This document shows, one piece after another, positions 21,399 to 31,297 of a stretch of DNA of 64,000 nt. Made by a program: the position numbers and the translations under genes. The stretch is from an uncultured Porphyromonadaceae bacterium (GTDB lineage Bacteria > Bacteroidota > Bacteroidia > Bacteroidales > Muribaculaceae). The stretch spans positions 1 through 64,000 of the forward strand of contig CAMWXJ010000007.1 in assembly GCA_947178215.1 (NCBI GenBank), given 5' to 3'. The notes under the pieces are model-generated. The model did no database searches. It worked only from the letters and a program-made list of their open reading frames with translations, and was not told the origin of the DNA. How positions within the stretch are numbered: the first letter of the stretch is position 1; the number at the start of each line of letters is the position of its first letter.

Positions 21399-23384
21399 AT
21401 GTCAGACAACATCAAGAACCGCGACAACGTCTACGTCGACGCCGACCCCGCCGAGCTGCCGGAAAGCGCATTCCGCGAGCTTGCCGCCGACGAGACCTAC
21501 CGTCCGCTGATGCACCCCGCCCGCGACTATCAGGAGGCAACGCCTTACAGCGTGACCCTCGGCTTGATACTCGCCGTAATTTTCAGCGCAGCAGCCGCCT
21601 ACCTCGGTCTACGCGTAGGCCAGGTGTTTGAGGCCGCCATACCCATTGCCATCATCGCCGTAGGCCTTTCGGGCGCCCTTCACAAAAAAGATCCCCTGGG
21701 CCAGAACGTAATCATCCAGTCGATAGGCGCCTGCTCGGGTGTAATAGTGGCGGGAGCAATCTTCACCCTCCCGGCTCTCTATATTCTTCAGGCCAAGTAT
21801 CCCGACATCACCGTGAGTTTCTTCGAGATATTCCTCAGCTCGCTCTTCGGCGGCATACTCGGCATACTCTTCTTTATCCCCTTCCGCAAGTATTTCGTGA
21901 AGGACATGCACGGCAAATATCCTTTCCCCGAGGCGACAGCAACAACTCAGGTGCTTGCCAGCGGCCGCAACACTACCGACGGCTCACAGGCCAAGGTACT
22001 CGTGGTGGCCTCGCTCATAGGCGGCGTCTACGACTATGTTGTAGCCACGTTCGGTTTCTGGGCCGAGAACGTCAGCACGGCCCTCTGCGGCTGGGGCGCA
22101 ACTCTTGCCGAGAAGACCAAGGTGATGCTGAGCATCAACACCGGTGCCGCCCTCCTCGGCCTCGGCTATATCATCGGACTTAAATACGCCTTTGTTATCT
22201 GCGCCGGCTCCGCTTTTGTGTGGTGGATTATCCTGCCGCTGCTTGGTGCCTACGGCGCTCCTGAGATTGCATCACTCCCCGCCGAAAGCCTCTTCCGCGA
22301 CTATGCGCGCCTCATCGGCATCGGAGGCATCGCCATGGCCGGCATCATCGGCATCATCAAGAGCTGGAACATCATCACCCAGGCCGCCGGCCTGGCTGTG
22401 CGCGAGTTCAAAGGCGGCGCCTCCAATTCGGAGAAGCCGGTGCGCTGGCAGTGGGACATCTCGATGAAGCATATCGTTGCTTTTATCGTCATCGCCCTCG
22501 TGGCCGTGCTTATTTTCTTCTGGATAGGCGTGCTCCACAACTTCTGGCAAGCTCTCGTGGCCTGGGTCGTAGTCACCGTCATCGCCTTTCTATTCACCAC
22601 CGTGGCGGCCAACGCAATCGCTATCGTGGGCACCAACCCGGTGAGCGGCATGACCCTCATGACCCTTATCGTCGCATCGGCAATCTTTGTCGGCGTGGGC
22701 ATCTCCGGCACCTCAGGCATAGTGGCCTCGATGGTTATCGGCGGCGTGGTATGTACCGCCCTCTCTATGGCCGGCGGCTTCGTCACCGACCTCAAAGTAG
22801 GCTACTGGCTCGGATCCACTCCACGCGTTCAGGAACGATGGAAATTCCTTGGCACACTCGTGTCGGCCCTCACAGTGGGCGGCGTGATAATGCTCCTCAA
22901 CAATGTCTACGGCTTCTCGGGTGATAACGCCCTCGTAGCGCCCCAGGCCAACGCCATGGCCAAGGTAATCGAGCCCATCATGATGGGCGGCGACACCCCC
23001 TGGACCCTATACGCCACCGGCGCCGTACTCGCTCTGCTCCTCAACTGGCTCGGCGTACCCGCCCTCGCATTCTGCCTCGGCATGTTCATCCCCATGGACC
23101 TCAACCTTCCGCTCCTTGTAGGCGGCGGTATAGCATGGTTTGTCAGCACCCGCAGCAAAGACAAGGCCATCAATGACGCCCGTCGTGACCGCGGTACCCT
23201 CATCTCTTCGGGACTCATCGCCGGCGGCGCGCTCTTCGGCGTGTTTGCCGCCCTCACCCGCTTCGCGGGCTTCGAGTACAGCTGCCCCATGCCCGTGTGG
23301 ATTAACCAGGCACTCGGCATCGCAGTATATGTAATGCTTATAATATATCTCGCAACCGCCTCTATGCGCGCACGCGCCAAATAA
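21399..23384 (+). CDS. OPT family oligopeptide/metal-chelate transporter
   Basis: Polytopic inner-membrane protein of 661 residues with about 14 hydrophobic segments. The early part has YSVTLGLILAVIFSAAAAYL and GLRVGQVFEAAIP. KYPFPEATATTQVL and AIVGTNPVSGMTLMTL follow, all typical of bacterial OPT proteins. The start at 21399 (MSDNIKNRDN) was chosen because the upstream in-frame stretch lies inside the Dabb gene. OPT transporters import peptides or metal complexes by proton coupling. The substrate cannot be read from sequence. Confidence 0.9.
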   Translation: MSDNIKNRDNVYVDADPAELPESAFRELAADETYRPLMHPARDYQEATPYSVTLGLILAVIFSAAAAYLGLRVGQVFEAAIPIAIIAVGLSGALHKKDPLGQNVIIQSIGACSGVIVAGAIFTLPALYILQAKYPDITVSFFEIFLSSLFGGILGILFFIPFRKYFVKDMHGKYPFPEATATTQVLASGRNTTDGSQAKVLVVASLIGGVYDYVVATFGFWAENVSTALCGWGATLAEKTKVMLSINTGAALLGLGYIIGLKYAFVICAGSAFVWWIILPLLGAYGAPEIASLPAESLFRDYARLIGIGGIAMAGIIGIIKSWNIITQAAGLAVREFKGGASNSEKPVRWQWDISMKHIVAFIVIALVAVLIFFWIGVLHNFWQALVAWVVVTVIAFLFTTVAANAIAIVGTNPVSGMTLMTLIVASAIFVGVGISGTSGIVASMVIGGVVCTALSMAGGFVTDLKVGYWLGSTPRVQERWKFLGTLVSALTVGGVIMLLNNVYGFSGDNALVAPQANAMAKVIEPIMMGGDTPWTLYATGAVLALLLNWLGVPALAFCLGMFIPMDLNLPLLVGGGIAWFVSTRSKDKAINDARRDRGTLISSGLIAGGALFGVFAALTRFAGFEYSCPMPVWINQALGIAVYVMLIIYLATASMRARAK

Positions 23385-23400
23385 GGTGAAGCACGGATTT

Positions 23401-24729
23401 ATGTCACAAGCGGCCGGCGCCGACCTCCGAAAGGTGGTGGCGCTGGCCGTTCCGTCTATCATAACCAACATCACCACTCCCCTTCTCGGCCTTGTTGACC
23501 TTGCCATAACCGGCCACATGGCCGATGGTCCAGACGACCGGAGCGCGGTATATATCGCAGCGATAGCCGTAGGCAGCGGACTATTCACAATGCTCTACTG
23601 GCTATTCGCTTTTCTGCGTATGGGCACAGGCGGAATCACCGCACAGGCACGCGGAGCAGGCGATTGCGAGGGCGTGGCATACTCACTGTGGCGCTCTCTC
23701 GCCGTGGCCATGATGCTCGGGGCGGTAATAATCGCCCTCGGCCGACCGCTCGGCGAACTGCTGCTCAGATTTATGGACCCCAATCCCGCTACCATTCCAC
23801 CCGCACGCGACTACATAGCAATATGCTTGTGGGGAGCGCCCGCAGTGCTCGGCACATTCGCAATGACCGGCTGGTTTATCGGCAACCAGGACACCCGGTC
23901 GCCCATGTGGGTAAGCATCGCAATCAATGTGGCGAATATCGCTTCGAGCCTTATCCTGGTGGTCGGATGCGGACTGAAAATCACGGGTGTCGCAACGGGC
24001 ACGCTGCTGGCTCAGTGGCTCGGATTTCTGTTGTCGCTCACTCTTTGCATAAACCACTACCATCCCAGAAGGCCTATGATTGCCACACTGGTTGACACGA
24101 CCGCTCTCAGCAGGTTTTTTCGCGTTAATTCAGACATATTCCTGCGCACACTGTGTATGGTTTCGGTGACAATATGGTTTACCCGCGCAGGAGCGCGTCA
24201 AGGCGACGTGATGCTTGCCGTCAACGCTCTGCTGATGCAGCTCTTTCTCACGTTCAGTTATTTCATGGACGGCTTCGCTTTTGCAGGTGAGAGCCTGTGC
24301 GGGCTACGCTATGGCGCGCACGATGATGCCGGACTGCGGCGCGTGGCACTTGTCACCATGCTATGCGGCGGCGTAGTAGCCCTGCTTGCCACACTACTTT
24401 ACTTCACCTGCGGCGAGTGGTTTCTCGGCATCATGAGCAGCGACACACGCGTCACCGCGATGAGCCGCGAATACTTCATGTGGGCAGTGAGCGTGCCGCT
24501 GATAGGATTCACAGCCTTTGCCCTCGATGCAGTGGCAATAGGCATCACGGCCACACGGCGTATGCTCGTGTCGGCTTTCACCGGAGCCGTGCTGTTCTTT
24601 GCTGTCTATTTCGCCGCTTTCCCCTCCATGAGCAACCACGGCCTCTGGCTCGCTTTCATAGCCTACCTGGCGCAACGCGGCATCACACTTGCGGTGTTGC
24701 TACGCGGCGAGCTGCGGCGTCAGCGCTGA
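23401..24729 (+). CDS. MATE family efflux transporter (DinF-like)
   Basis: Inner-membrane antiporter of 442 residues with 12 predicted hydrophobic helices in two halves. The first half carries [20 protein letters not shown] and later [13 protein letters not shown], typical of the DinF branch of MATE proteins. A GTG at 23386 would add five residues but leaves only one base after the previous stop. The ATG at 23401 (MSQAAGAD) is preferred. The last 10 nt overlap the end of the convergent smpB. Exported compounds are unknown, and cationic drugs are usual for the family. Confidence 0.88.
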   Translation: MSQAAGADLRKVVALAVPSIITNITTPLLGLVDLAITGHMADGPDDRSAVYIAAIAVGSGLFTMLYWLFAFLRMGTGGITAQARGAGDCEGVAYSLWRSLAVAMMLGAVIIALGRPLGELLLRFMDPNPATIPPARDYIAICLWGAPAVLGTFAMTGWFIGNQDTRSPMWVSIAINVANIASSLILVVGCGLKITGVATGTLLAQWLGFLLSLTLCINHYHPRRPMIATLVDTTALSRFFRVNSDIFLRTLCMVSVTIWFTRAGARQGDVMLAVNALLMQLFLTFSYFMDGFAFAGESLCGLRYGAHDDAGLRRVALVTMLCGGVVALLATLLYFTCGEWFLGIMSSDTRVTAMSREYFMWAVSVPLIGFTAFALDAVAIGITATRRMLVSAFTGAVLFFAVYFAAFPSMSNHGLWLAFIAYLAQRGITLAVLLRGELRRQR

Positions 24730-25175
24730 AACGCACGCGCGATAGCGCGCTTGTCGTCTCGCTCCTTTATGCTCTGGCGCTTGTCGTATTCCTTTTTACC
24801 GCGGGCCACACCTATCACGAGCTTGGCAAGACCGCGCTCGTTGATGTACAGGCGCAGCGGCACGATGGTAAAGCCCGATTCCTTTCCGGATTTTTCCAAA
24901 GCGCGTATTTCCTTGCGCGACAACAACAGCTTGCGGTCACGACGCGTAGAGTGATTGTTATAAGAGCCGTAAAAATACTCGGCCACATACATATTCTTGA
25001 CCCACACTTCGCCACGATCTACAAAGCAGAATGTGTCGGCGAGGCTTGCTTTGCCCTGACGAATCGACTTTATTTCGGTGCCGGTAAGCACAATACCAGC
25101 TGTGTATGTGTCGCCGATAGCGTAATCGAATGTGGCGCGGCGGTTTTTTATATTGACATCTGACGACTTTCTCAT
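24720..25175 (-). CDS. smpB: SsrA-binding protein SmpB
   Basis: Small beta-barrel RNA-binding protein of 151 residues that carries tmRNA into stalled ribosomes. Visible signatures are [45 protein letters not shown] and the C-terminal helix [19 protein letters not shown]. The start at 25175 gives the normal length, and a longer reading would run through the upstream gene. It overlaps the upstream membrane-protein gene by ATGA. The tmRNA gene itself was not found in this window. Confidence 0.95.
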   Translation of the reverse strand: MRKSSDVNIKNRRATFDYAIGDTYTAGIVLTGTEIKSIRQGKASLADTFCFVDRGEVWVKNMYVAEYFYGSYNNHSTRRDRKLLLSRKEIRALEKSGKESGFTIVPLRLYINERGLAKLVIGVARGKKEYDKRQSIKERDDKRAIARAFQR

Positions 25176-25708
25176 AGCAACATAATCAATAGTGGTGGAA
25201 CGATGACCGAAACGACGGCCAGGATAACGAAGACAACTCTCTTGTCGGGAGCCACCTTCATGAAGCGCTCGCCGCGCCAAATAATTATGGCGAGATAGAA
25301 GTACAGGAACCAAATGATTGAATAATCGGAGGGGAGCAGATTGCGCAGCAGCCCGATTACCACCATAAGTCCTATCGTGCATACCGAAAACAGCTTTATG
25401 CACCGTATTGACGGGCCTATGCCGTCGTCGGCTATCTGCGGCAGGCCGCTCGACAGGGCAAACACGGCTATGAAATAGCCCACAATCCACGCACCAAACT
25501 CCACCACGGCCTTTAAAAGTAATGACATCAGCGTCGTGTCGGCGTGATAGAGTATGCCTAAAAACGACATTAGCGCGGCGAGAGCCGCCAGCGGATAGAG
25601 TCCGCGGCGCATCAGTTCGTCGGGGTCGACCTGTTCGGCCGAGAGGTCCTCCCAGCCCTGCTTGGGAGCGAGAAAAAGCTGAACCAACAGCCTGAGATAG
25701 CGCTTCAT
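25172..25708 (-). CDS. Yip1-like multi-pass membrane protein
   Basis: A 178-residue inner-membrane protein with about five hydrophobic helices (for example [16 protein letters not shown] and [21 protein letters not shown]). The N-terminus [14 protein letters not shown] resembles the opening of Yip1/DUF1282 proteins. The start at 25708 (MKRYLRLL) is preferred because the candidate -7 box lies at 25736-25743. It overlaps smpB by 4 nt, and the two form a short operon. The function is unknown. Confidence 0.75.
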   Translation of the reverse strand: MKRYLRLLVQLFLAPKQGWEDLSAEQVDPDELMRRGLYPLAALAALMSFLGILYHADTTLMSLLLKAVVEFGAWIVGYFIAVFALSSGLPQIADDGIGPSIRCIKLFSVCTIGLMVVIGLLRNLLPSDYSIIWFLYFYLAIIIWRGERFMKVAPDKRVVFVILAVVSVIVPPLLIMLL

Positions 25709-25735
25709 CGTGTGGTGCTTGGGGTTTAGTAAGTG

Positions 25736-25743
25736 CAAAATTA
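25736..25743 (-). promoter_or_regulatory. candidate -7 box for the Yip1-like gene and smpB
   Basis: The minus strand reads TAATTTTG, a match to TAnnTTTG, 28 nt before the start codon. No clear TTTG box was found 20 nt upstream. Confidence 0.45.
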
Positions 25744-25777
25744 GCGAAAAAAAGCCGATATGTTTATATTTTTTAGC

Positions 25778-25785
25778 TACTTTTG
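25778..25785 (+). promoter_or_regulatory. candidate -7 box for the outer-membrane protein gene
   Basis: TACTTTTG matches TAnnTTTG, with only TTTA-like sequence at the -33 position. It is divergent from the box at 25736-25743. Transcription from about 25792 excludes upstream in-frame ATG codons and supports 25848 as the start. Confidence 0.5.
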
Positions 25786-25847
25786 TAGCTCATACCCGAC
25801 CTAAATCGAGCAGTGGTTGTTTAACCGTTGTATCACACATCATCACC

Positions 25848-26387
25848 ATGACACGATTCAAGTTGACCTCAGCCCTCATCCTCACCCTCATCGCTATTAT
25901 ATTCTCAGCCGCTCCCGTCGACGCACGCTCACCCTACAAGGGTCAGAAAAGCATCGGCCTCTACGGCGGTTATTCCACCCACACCGAGTCGGCCGTCGCT
26001 GGGCTCTATTACCAGTACCGTTTCACACGCGCGCTTCGCATCGCGCCATCGGTCGACTATGTGTTCCGCTCCAAAAATCAGGACTCATATAATTTTGATT
26101 TCAACGTACACTTCCCGATTAGACTCGACGCCGCCGACAATGCCAACTTTTACCCCATAGCCGGACTGGGCTACTCAGCCATATACCACCGCTGCAACGA
26201 TTCCAACCTCACCGTGTACGACGCTACCGACAGCTCGCACCGCTACGACCGTGTCGGCATCAACCTGGGCGGAGGCTTCGAGTATTTCGTCAATTCAACT
26301 CTCCGCGTCGCCGTAGAGGGCAAATGGCGCTTGCGCGAGGACTATTCCACCGGGCTGTTTACTGTCGCCATCGGTTACCGATTCTAA
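25848..26387 (+). CDS. outer-membrane beta-barrel protein
   Basis: A 179-residue protein with a signal peptide (MTRFKLTSALILTLIAIIFS, cleavage near VDARS). The mature part alternates in barrel style: KSIGLYGGYSTHTES, LYYQYRFTRALRIAPSVDYV, YPIAGLGYSAIYH, and a C-terminal strand ending FTVAIGYRF with terminal Phe, the usual outer-membrane insertion signal. It resembles the small eight-stranded barrels (OmpW or OmpX style). It lies 3 nt before the glycosyltransferase gene. Function unknown. Confidence 0.8.
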   Translation: MTRFKLTSALILTLIAIIFSAAPVDARSPYKGQKSIGLYGGYSTHTESAVAGLYYQYRFTRALRIAPSVDYVFRSKNQDSYNFDFNVHFPIRLDAADNANFYPIAGLGYSAIYHRCNDSNLTVYDATDSSHRYDRVGINLGGGFEYFVNSTLRVAVEGKWRLREDYSTGLFTVAIGYRF

Positions 26388-26390
26388 GCC

Positions 26391-27383
26391 GTGGATGTGA
26401 CCGAACGCGAAGTCGACATCATAGTGCCTGCTTATAACGCGGTCTCCACCATTACGCGCACGCTCGACAGTCTGCGCCGACAGACAGCGTTTGACAGGAT
26501 ACACATCATACTCGTAGACGACGGCTCTACCGACAACACCTACACGACGGCCATGAGTATGGCCGAGACTGACAGACAACTCGCTTCACGACTCGAAATT
26601 ATCACGCACCCTCAGAACTATGGCGCGGCTGCTGCCTACCGCACCGGAATCAAAGCTACACAGGCGAGGTGGATAGGTCGCTGTGACGCCGACGACACCA
26701 TGCCGCCCGACGCCATAGAGCGTATGCTTGAAGCGGGACGGCAGGCCGATATGGTATGCGGTCGGGTACTTCGCAGCCACGGCTTGGATCATAGAATACT
26801 GTTCCCTCACGCAGGAGATCTCAACAGCGCTCCTATCGACACCCCGACATTCTCGCTCGGCAACCGCATATACCGCCGCGACCTGCTGCTTGACGCCCCC
26901 GATTCCGTGCCGCTCAACGTAATGGAGGGAATCAACTGCTGGGACGACGTTTCGCTCACGGCGCGCCTTATGGCACTTCCTGGCGTCAGAACAGCTTACC
27001 TTAAAGGGGAGCCTGTATACAATTACAATCTCGCCCCCGACAACTCGTCGCTGTCGAAAGCCAACCAGCAGTATATCCTTACCCAGCACATTGAGTGTGC
27101 CGGTCGGCTCACGAAGTGGTTTGAGGCAAACGGACTATCGGAGCTCTACCGCCCTTTCCTTCTTAGATTGCGATTTATCGCCAAAGTGAAAATGCTTAGG
27201 CTCAGACAAAGAGCAGACCTTGTCGGCCTCTGGAAGTCAACCTTCCCCGAAACCAACAAGGTCATAATGTCGCGGACCATAATGGGGCCCGCAGTATCGT
27301 TGCCGCAGCGCCTCGCCTTCAAGGCTGTCGATATGATGCCTGTCGGGGTCAGCGCGTCAATCATGCGTCTTTTCAGCCGTTGA
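26391..27383 (+). CDS. family 2 glycosyltransferase
   Basis: A 330-residue GT-A fold enzyme. It begins with the nucleotide-sugar strand VDIIVPAYNAVSTI, then ILVDDGSTDNT and the DXD-like motif GRCDADDTM that binds the metal and the UDP- or GDP-sugar. The start codon is GTG at 26391, the first in-frame start after the previous stop. Its end overlaps the convergent acyl-CoA ligase by 11 nt. It may modify lipopolysaccharide, capsule or surface protein. The sugar and acceptor are unknown. Confidence 0.87.
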   Translation: MDVTEREVDIIVPAYNAVSTITRTLDSLRRQTAFDRIHIILVDDGSTDNTYTTAMSMAETDRQLASRLEIITHPQNYGAAAAYRTGIKATQARWIGRCDADDTMPPDAIERMLEAGRQADMVCGRVLRSHGLDHRILFPHAGDLNSAPIDTPTFSLGNRIYRRDLLLDAPDSVPLNVMEGINCWDDVSLTARLMALPGVRTAYLKGEPVYNYNLAPDNSSLSKANQQYILTQHIECAGRLTKWFEANGLSELYRPFLLRLRFIAKVKMLRLRQRADLVGLWKSTFPETNKVIMSRTIMGPAVSLPQRLAFKAVDMMPVGVSASIMRLFSR

Positions 27384-29070
27384 TGCGCTTCACGCTGTCG
27401 GCAGTGTAGAGAAAACGGCGTATAGAGCGCTTCGGTGTCTTCTCAAACTCCTCTTTCATCACCACTACGTCGCGCAGCTGCTCGTATGAGGCAAGAGAGG
27501 CGTTGACTTTCTTTACTGCCTGAGCGGCGGCAGCGCTCTTCTCCCCGTCGCTCATCTTTTCGGTCGCTTCGGGGTCGAGATATATCAATGCCGTGAGTTG
27601 ACCCTTGTCGCCGTCAATCACAAGGCTTTCGGCCACCGGAGCTACTGCGTTGAGCTTCGCCTCTATCTCCTCGGGATATATATTCTGGCCCGAAGGGCCG
27701 AGAATCATGTTCTTGTCGCGGCCGCGGAGCGAGATAAGGCCGTCGGCGCCCACCGTACCAATATCGCCGGTGTTCATCCAGCCGTCGGCGCCCATGACGG
27801 CATCCGTCGCTTTCCTGTTCTTGTAATAGCCTGTCATCACATTGTCGCCCTTGACATAGATGATGCCGGGGATGTTAGCGGGGTCCTTGGATTCGATGCG
27901 TATCGCCATGCGGTCAACGATATGTCCGCAGGTGCCGGCACGCTGCTCGTCCCATGATGCGTAGCCAATCAGCGGGCCGGCTTCGGTCATGCCGTAACCC
28001 ACAGTAAACGGAAAGCGTATCTTGCGCAGGAACGACTCTACGTCGGCGCTAACGCCGGCACCCCCGAGTATAAGCTGCTGCAAGTTGCCGCCAAAGGCGT
28101 CGATAAGCTTATTGTGGAGCTTGCGGTAGATGATGCTGCATACGCCCGGTATTTTCACGAGTGTCTTCAACGGCTGTTTTTCAAGCTGCGGGAACACCTT
28201 TTTGCGAATTATCTTCTCAATGACGAGCGGTACCGACACTATCAGCTTAGGCTTTACGCTGGCAAACGCGTCCATTATCACTGCGGGCGACGGGGTGCGA
28301 GTCACGAAATGTATGTGACAACCCTTTACAAACGGATGAAGCAGATCGACGAGCAGCCCGAACATGTGTGCCAGCGGCAACATGCATATTGTGCCGTCGC
28401 CCGGATTGAGGAATGTTAGGCCATCAATAGAGTAGCGGATATTGCTCCAAATCGAGCGTTCGGGCAATACCACGCCTTTCGGGTCGCCGGTGGAACCCGA
28501 CGTATAGTTTATCACTACGGGATCATCCGGGGCAAGCTCTGCGACCTTCGGGAGAAACATTACCGACGGCTCAGTTTCGGCCAGTTCGGTAGCGAGCGGG
28601 AGCGTGGCGAGCGTCTGTGCCGTTACCGCGGCCGGCTCCGCGTACGGAGTCAGCGAGCCGAGTTCCACAATGCCGAGCACCGACTTGTTTATTTCGGCCA
28701 TGCGTTCATCGCCGAGCGCATGGGCAGTGTGGGTGTCAATCATCAGCAACCGAGCATCGCTGTGGAGAGTGAGTCCCTTGATGTCGTCGGCCTGAAAATC
28801 GGCCAGAATGCTTACAGTGACCGCGCCGTAGGTGACGAGTGCCAGAAACGCCACGCCCCACTCGGCTGAGTTACGGGCGCAGATAGCCACATGATCGCCT
28901 TTTTTAAGGCCAATGCCGTTGAAGAAAAGATGCAGGCGCCCTATCTCGCGGGCCGTGTCGCCGTAACTGAAAGTGACGTCGGAATGTAGATTTGACAATG
29001 CCGGCAGATTGCCGTACTCGGCGAGTGCCTGAACGATATATTCATTGACCGTGGACTGATGCTTGGGCAT
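27373..29070 (-). CDS. AMP-dependent acyl-CoA synthetase (long-chain type)
   Basis: Acyl-adenylate ligase of 565 residues. The phosphate loop is YTSGSTGDPKGVV, followed by the TVGYGMTEAGPL motif, the GWMNTGDIG motif and the C-terminal hinge LRGRDKNMIL. The closing region EKTPKRSIRRFLY contains the expected catalytic Lys. The start at 29070 (MPKHQSTVNEY) gives a normal N-terminus. It is the last gene of the minus-strand series starting at ileS, after an 85-nt gap. It probably activates fatty acids. The chain length is not known. Confidence 0.87.
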   Translation of the reverse strand: MPKHQSTVNEYIVQALAEYGNLPALSNLHSDVTFSYGDTAREIGRLHLFFNGIGLKKGDHVAICARNSAEWGVAFLALVTYGAVTVSILADFQADDIKGLTLHSDARLLMIDTHTAHALGDERMAEINKSVLGIVELGSLTPYAEPAAVTAQTLATLPLATELAETEPSVMFLPKVAELAPDDPVVINYTSGSTGDPKGVVLPERSIWSNIRYSIDGLTFLNPGDGTICMLPLAHMFGLLVDLLHPFVKGCHIHFVTRTPSPAVIMDAFASVKPKLIVSVPLVIEKIIRKKVFPQLEKQPLKTLVKIPGVCSIIYRKLHNKLIDAFGGNLQQLILGGAGVSADVESFLRKIRFPFTVGYGMTEAGPLIGYASWDEQRAGTCGHIVDRMAIRIESKDPANIPGIIYVKGDNVMTGYYKNRKATDAVMGADGWMNTGDIGTVGADGLISLRGRDKNMILGPSGQNIYPEEIEAKLNAVAPVAESLVIDGDKGQLTALIYLDPEATEKMSDGEKSAAAAQAVKKVNASLASYEQLRDVVVMKEEFEKTPKRSIRRFLYTADSVKRING

Positions 29071-29155
29071 AATTACACGAAGATTATTGGCGGAGGAAAG
29101 GTAAGAATAAGTATTGATGAAAGTCTTTGGCCTATATAACACGGGAAAGGGCCGT

Positions 29156-29362
29156 TTAGGTCGGCCCCGTCACCGGTTTAACATTCATTTTTCTGTCTGT
29201 GACAGTAACCTCGACCGTTCCCGGATAAAACCGCGTGTCGGCAGTCTCCTCGACAAACGGCGTAATGGTCAGCCGCCCTGTGTCGCTGTCGTATTCAGCG
29301 ATATGCAATCGATAGCGGCTACCGCCGTAAACAATCTCATGGGCGAGGATGCGATGCTTCAT
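29156..29362 (-). CDS. small conserved-looking hypothetical protein
   Basis: A 68-residue protein, MKHRILAHEIVYGGSRYRLH onwards, with strand-rich segments such as LTITPFVEETADTRFYPGTV. No signal peptide or membrane helix is present. It lies 28 nt after the DUF4296 gene in the same direction, and its composition looks like a real protein rather than a frame shadow. The family is not recognised with certainty and no function is proposed. Confidence 0.6.
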   Translation of the reverse strand: MKHRILAHEIVYGGSRYRLHIAEYDSDTGRLTITPFVEETADTRFYPGTVEVTVTDRKMNVKPVTGPT

Positions 29363-29390
29363 ATCACCAAAGGTATCATGGGTAGTTGCG

Positions 29391-30242
29391 TTACACTCCG
29401 CGTGGTCCTACTCGGTGAGTGCGCGGGTCGCGGGTCATGCCCTCCTCGAAGCGGGTGCGCACGAGAGAAATCGAGTCAAGTATTGCCTTGTAATCGTCGG
29501 CCTTGTCGGCATCGGGAGTGTACTCAATGGTGCCGTAGACATATCGGGCCACAAGTGCGGTGTCGAGATTGAGCGTGGCCGAACGCCAGCCGTTGCCGAC
29601 ACTCCGCACCGTGATATGGTCGACACTTCCGTTCATGTACTCGACAGCGAGATTGAGCACAAGGCCCTGGCTCACGCCCATGAGCTTGCCACGGAGGGTA
29701 TATACGTCGCCGCGCTCCCAGTAGTTGTCGTTGTTGAGACCAAACGACAGAACCGACACCGGCGACGTTGGTGAGAACGAGATCATGCGGGGGAGCCCCC
29801 ACACATCAACCGAGTCACCGTCAACCGATATGTTTATCTCGCCCGATGCGAGCGCTGCGGTGTTGCCGTCGGTGGCCGCGACCTCTTCGGCCACGGCGAT
29901 ACGCTTTTCAAGGATGGATACTATCTCGTCATAGAGCTTTGCATAGCGGTCGATGTGCTGGCCGTAGTACATGAGCGACGAATCAAATTTCGCCACGTCG
30001 TAGCCGTGACGCGCAAGCACACTCTGCTTCAACACCTGCTTCATAGAGTCGCCCTGAAACTGGCGGCGCTCTGTGTCGGCGACGCTTTCGGCGACATGGA
30101 TGTCGGCCATGAGCTCGGCCATTTCGTCGGGCTTGATGACACCGTCGGGAGTACGGTCACACGACACTGTTGACAGCGCAACAGCCGCGGCACATACCGT
30201 CCCAAACAGACGCATAGGCGATATACAGTTAAGCCTGGTCAT
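29391..30242 (-). CDS. DUF4296 lipoprotein
   Basis: A 283-residue lipoprotein (signal peptide ending STVSC). The N-terminal part GVIKPDEMAELMADIHVAESV and the following KQSVLARHGYDVAKFDSSLMYY are the core of DUF4296. The C-terminal half is strand-rich. The start at 30242 overlaps lspA by ATGA. An internal ATG at 30215 would also give a good signal peptide. The pairing with lspA suggests a role in lipoprotein or envelope biology. No activity is known. Confidence 0.85.
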   Translation of the reverse strand: MTRLNCISPMRLFGTVCAAAVALSTVSCDRTPDGVIKPDEMAELMADIHVAESVADTERRQFQGDSMKQVLKQSVLARHGYDVAKFDSSLMYYGQHIDRYAKLYDEIVSILEKRIAVAEEVAATDGNTAALASGEINISVDGDSVDVWGLPRMISFSPTSPVSVLSFGLNNDNYWERGDVYTLRGKLMGVSQGLVLNLAVEYMNGSVDHITVRSVGNGWRSATLNLDTALVARYVYGTIEYTPDADKADDYKAILDSISLVRTRFEEGMTRDPRTHRVGPRGV

Positions 30243-30898
30243 TGCCTGAGGGGCCTGGAGCCCGGTTCATCGTCAGCCTCCTCTTTGTGGAAATGGAGGT
30301 GTGAGATATAGTTGGAGTAAAATATGAACAGCGCTATCACGCCAACCGAGATGGCGGCATCGGCGAGATTGAACACAGGCTGGAAGAACACGAAATGCTC
30401 ACCGCCGACAAAAGGCATCCACAAAGGCCAGTCGAAGCTGACCAGAGGGAAATAGAGCATATCGACAACACGGCCGTGGAGCCACGGCGCATAGCCGCCT
30501 CCCTCCGGGAAGAGTGTCGCAACCTCGGGGGGCATCGGATTGTTGAAGATGCGTCCGTAGAAGATACAGTCGATGATATTGCCGGCCGCTCCCGCCGTTA
30601 TGAGCGCGATACACACCATGTAACCGATGCGTATGTCGCGTCTGCGGGCCAGCCACACGAGGTAGTACACCAGCAGGATAACAGCCACGACACGAAATAG
30701 CGACAGTATCAGCTTCGACCCCATTTCGAGGCCGAAAGCCATACCGTTGTTCTCGATGAAGAAGAGTTGAAACCACTTGGTAATCTCAACGTCTTCGCCG
30801 AGATAGAAATGGGTTTTGACCCATATTTTGAGCCACTGGTCGAGCACCACCACAAGGATGGCAATCAGAGCCGCAAGCTTGCCTTTATGACACTGCAT
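30239..30898 (-). CDS. lspA: lipoprotein signal peptidase
   Basis: Inner-membrane aspartic protease of 219 residues that removes signal peptides from lipidated prolipoproteins. The catalytic motifs are AGNIIDCIFYGR and FNLADAAISV, with the two Asp residues in their normal setting, and four hydrophobic helices are present. It has a charged C-terminal tail (HKEEADDEPG). The start at 30898 lies 10 nt after the DksA-like gene, and an in-frame stretch further upstream is only a shadow of that gene. It serves the many lipoproteins of this organism, including the fimbrial proteins in this window. Confidence 0.95.
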   Translation of the reverse strand: MQCHKGKLAALIAILVVVLDQWLKIWVKTHFYLGEDVEITKWFQLFFIENNGMAFGLEMGSKLILSLFRVVAVILLVYYLVWLARRRDIRIGYMVCIALITAGAAGNIIDCIFYGRIFNNPMPPEVATLFPEGGGYAPWLHGRVVDMLYFPLVSFDWPLWMPFVGGEHFVFFQPVFNLADAAISVGVIALFIFYSNYISHLHFHKEEADDEPGSRPLRQ

Positions 30899-30908
30899 CG
30901 CTCCGGGT

Positions 30909-31292
30909 TTACTTTCGGTTAGCGACAGCCTTGCCGTCGACCGATGTTGTGGCGTGGGGTACGGCACGCAGTCGTTCCTTGGGGATGAGCTTGCCGGTGA
31001 CGCGGCACACTCCGTAGGTCTTGTTCTCAATGCGCACCAGAGCAGCTTGAAGATGCTTGATGAAGTCGAGCTGACGATTGGCAAGACGGGCGTTCTCCTC
31101 CTTGCCGAGAGTCCCGGCGCCCTCTTCAAGAGCCTTGAAGGTGGGCGAGGTATCGGCGACGTCGTTGCCCTCCGAGTTTGTCACGTCGGCGCGGAGCAGT
31201 TCGTAATCGCGGCGGGCTTTTTCGAGCTTTTTTAGGATTATCTCCTTAAACTCTTGAAGTTCGTCGTCGGTATAACGGGTCTTTTCACACAT
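30909..31292 (-). CDS. DksA/TraR family protein with degenerate zinc finger
   Basis: A 127-residue protein with a long coiled-coil N-terminus and a C-terminal region placed like the C4 zinc finger of DksA/TraR (YGVCRVTGKLIPKERLRAVPHAT). Only one Cys (residue 96) of the four is kept. DksA binds the RNA polymerase secondary channel and works with ppGpp. Loss of zinc ligands is known in some DksA-like proteins, and the single-Cys form appears to be usual in Bacteroidetes. It lies between ileS (5-nt gap) and lspA (10-nt gap). Confidence 0.85.
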   Translation of the reverse strand: MCEKTRYTDDELQEFKEIILKKLEKARRDYELLRADVTNSEGNDVADTSPTFKALEEGAGTLGKEENARLANRQLDFIKHLQAALVRIENKTYGVCRVTGKLIPKERLRAVPHATTSVDGKAVANRK

Positions 31293-31297
31293 GGTAT

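Noticed and set aside
30899-31129. Longer LspA reading through the DksA-like gene
   Set aside because: The extra 77 residues are an alternate-frame shadow of the DksA-like gene and have no similarity to LspA.
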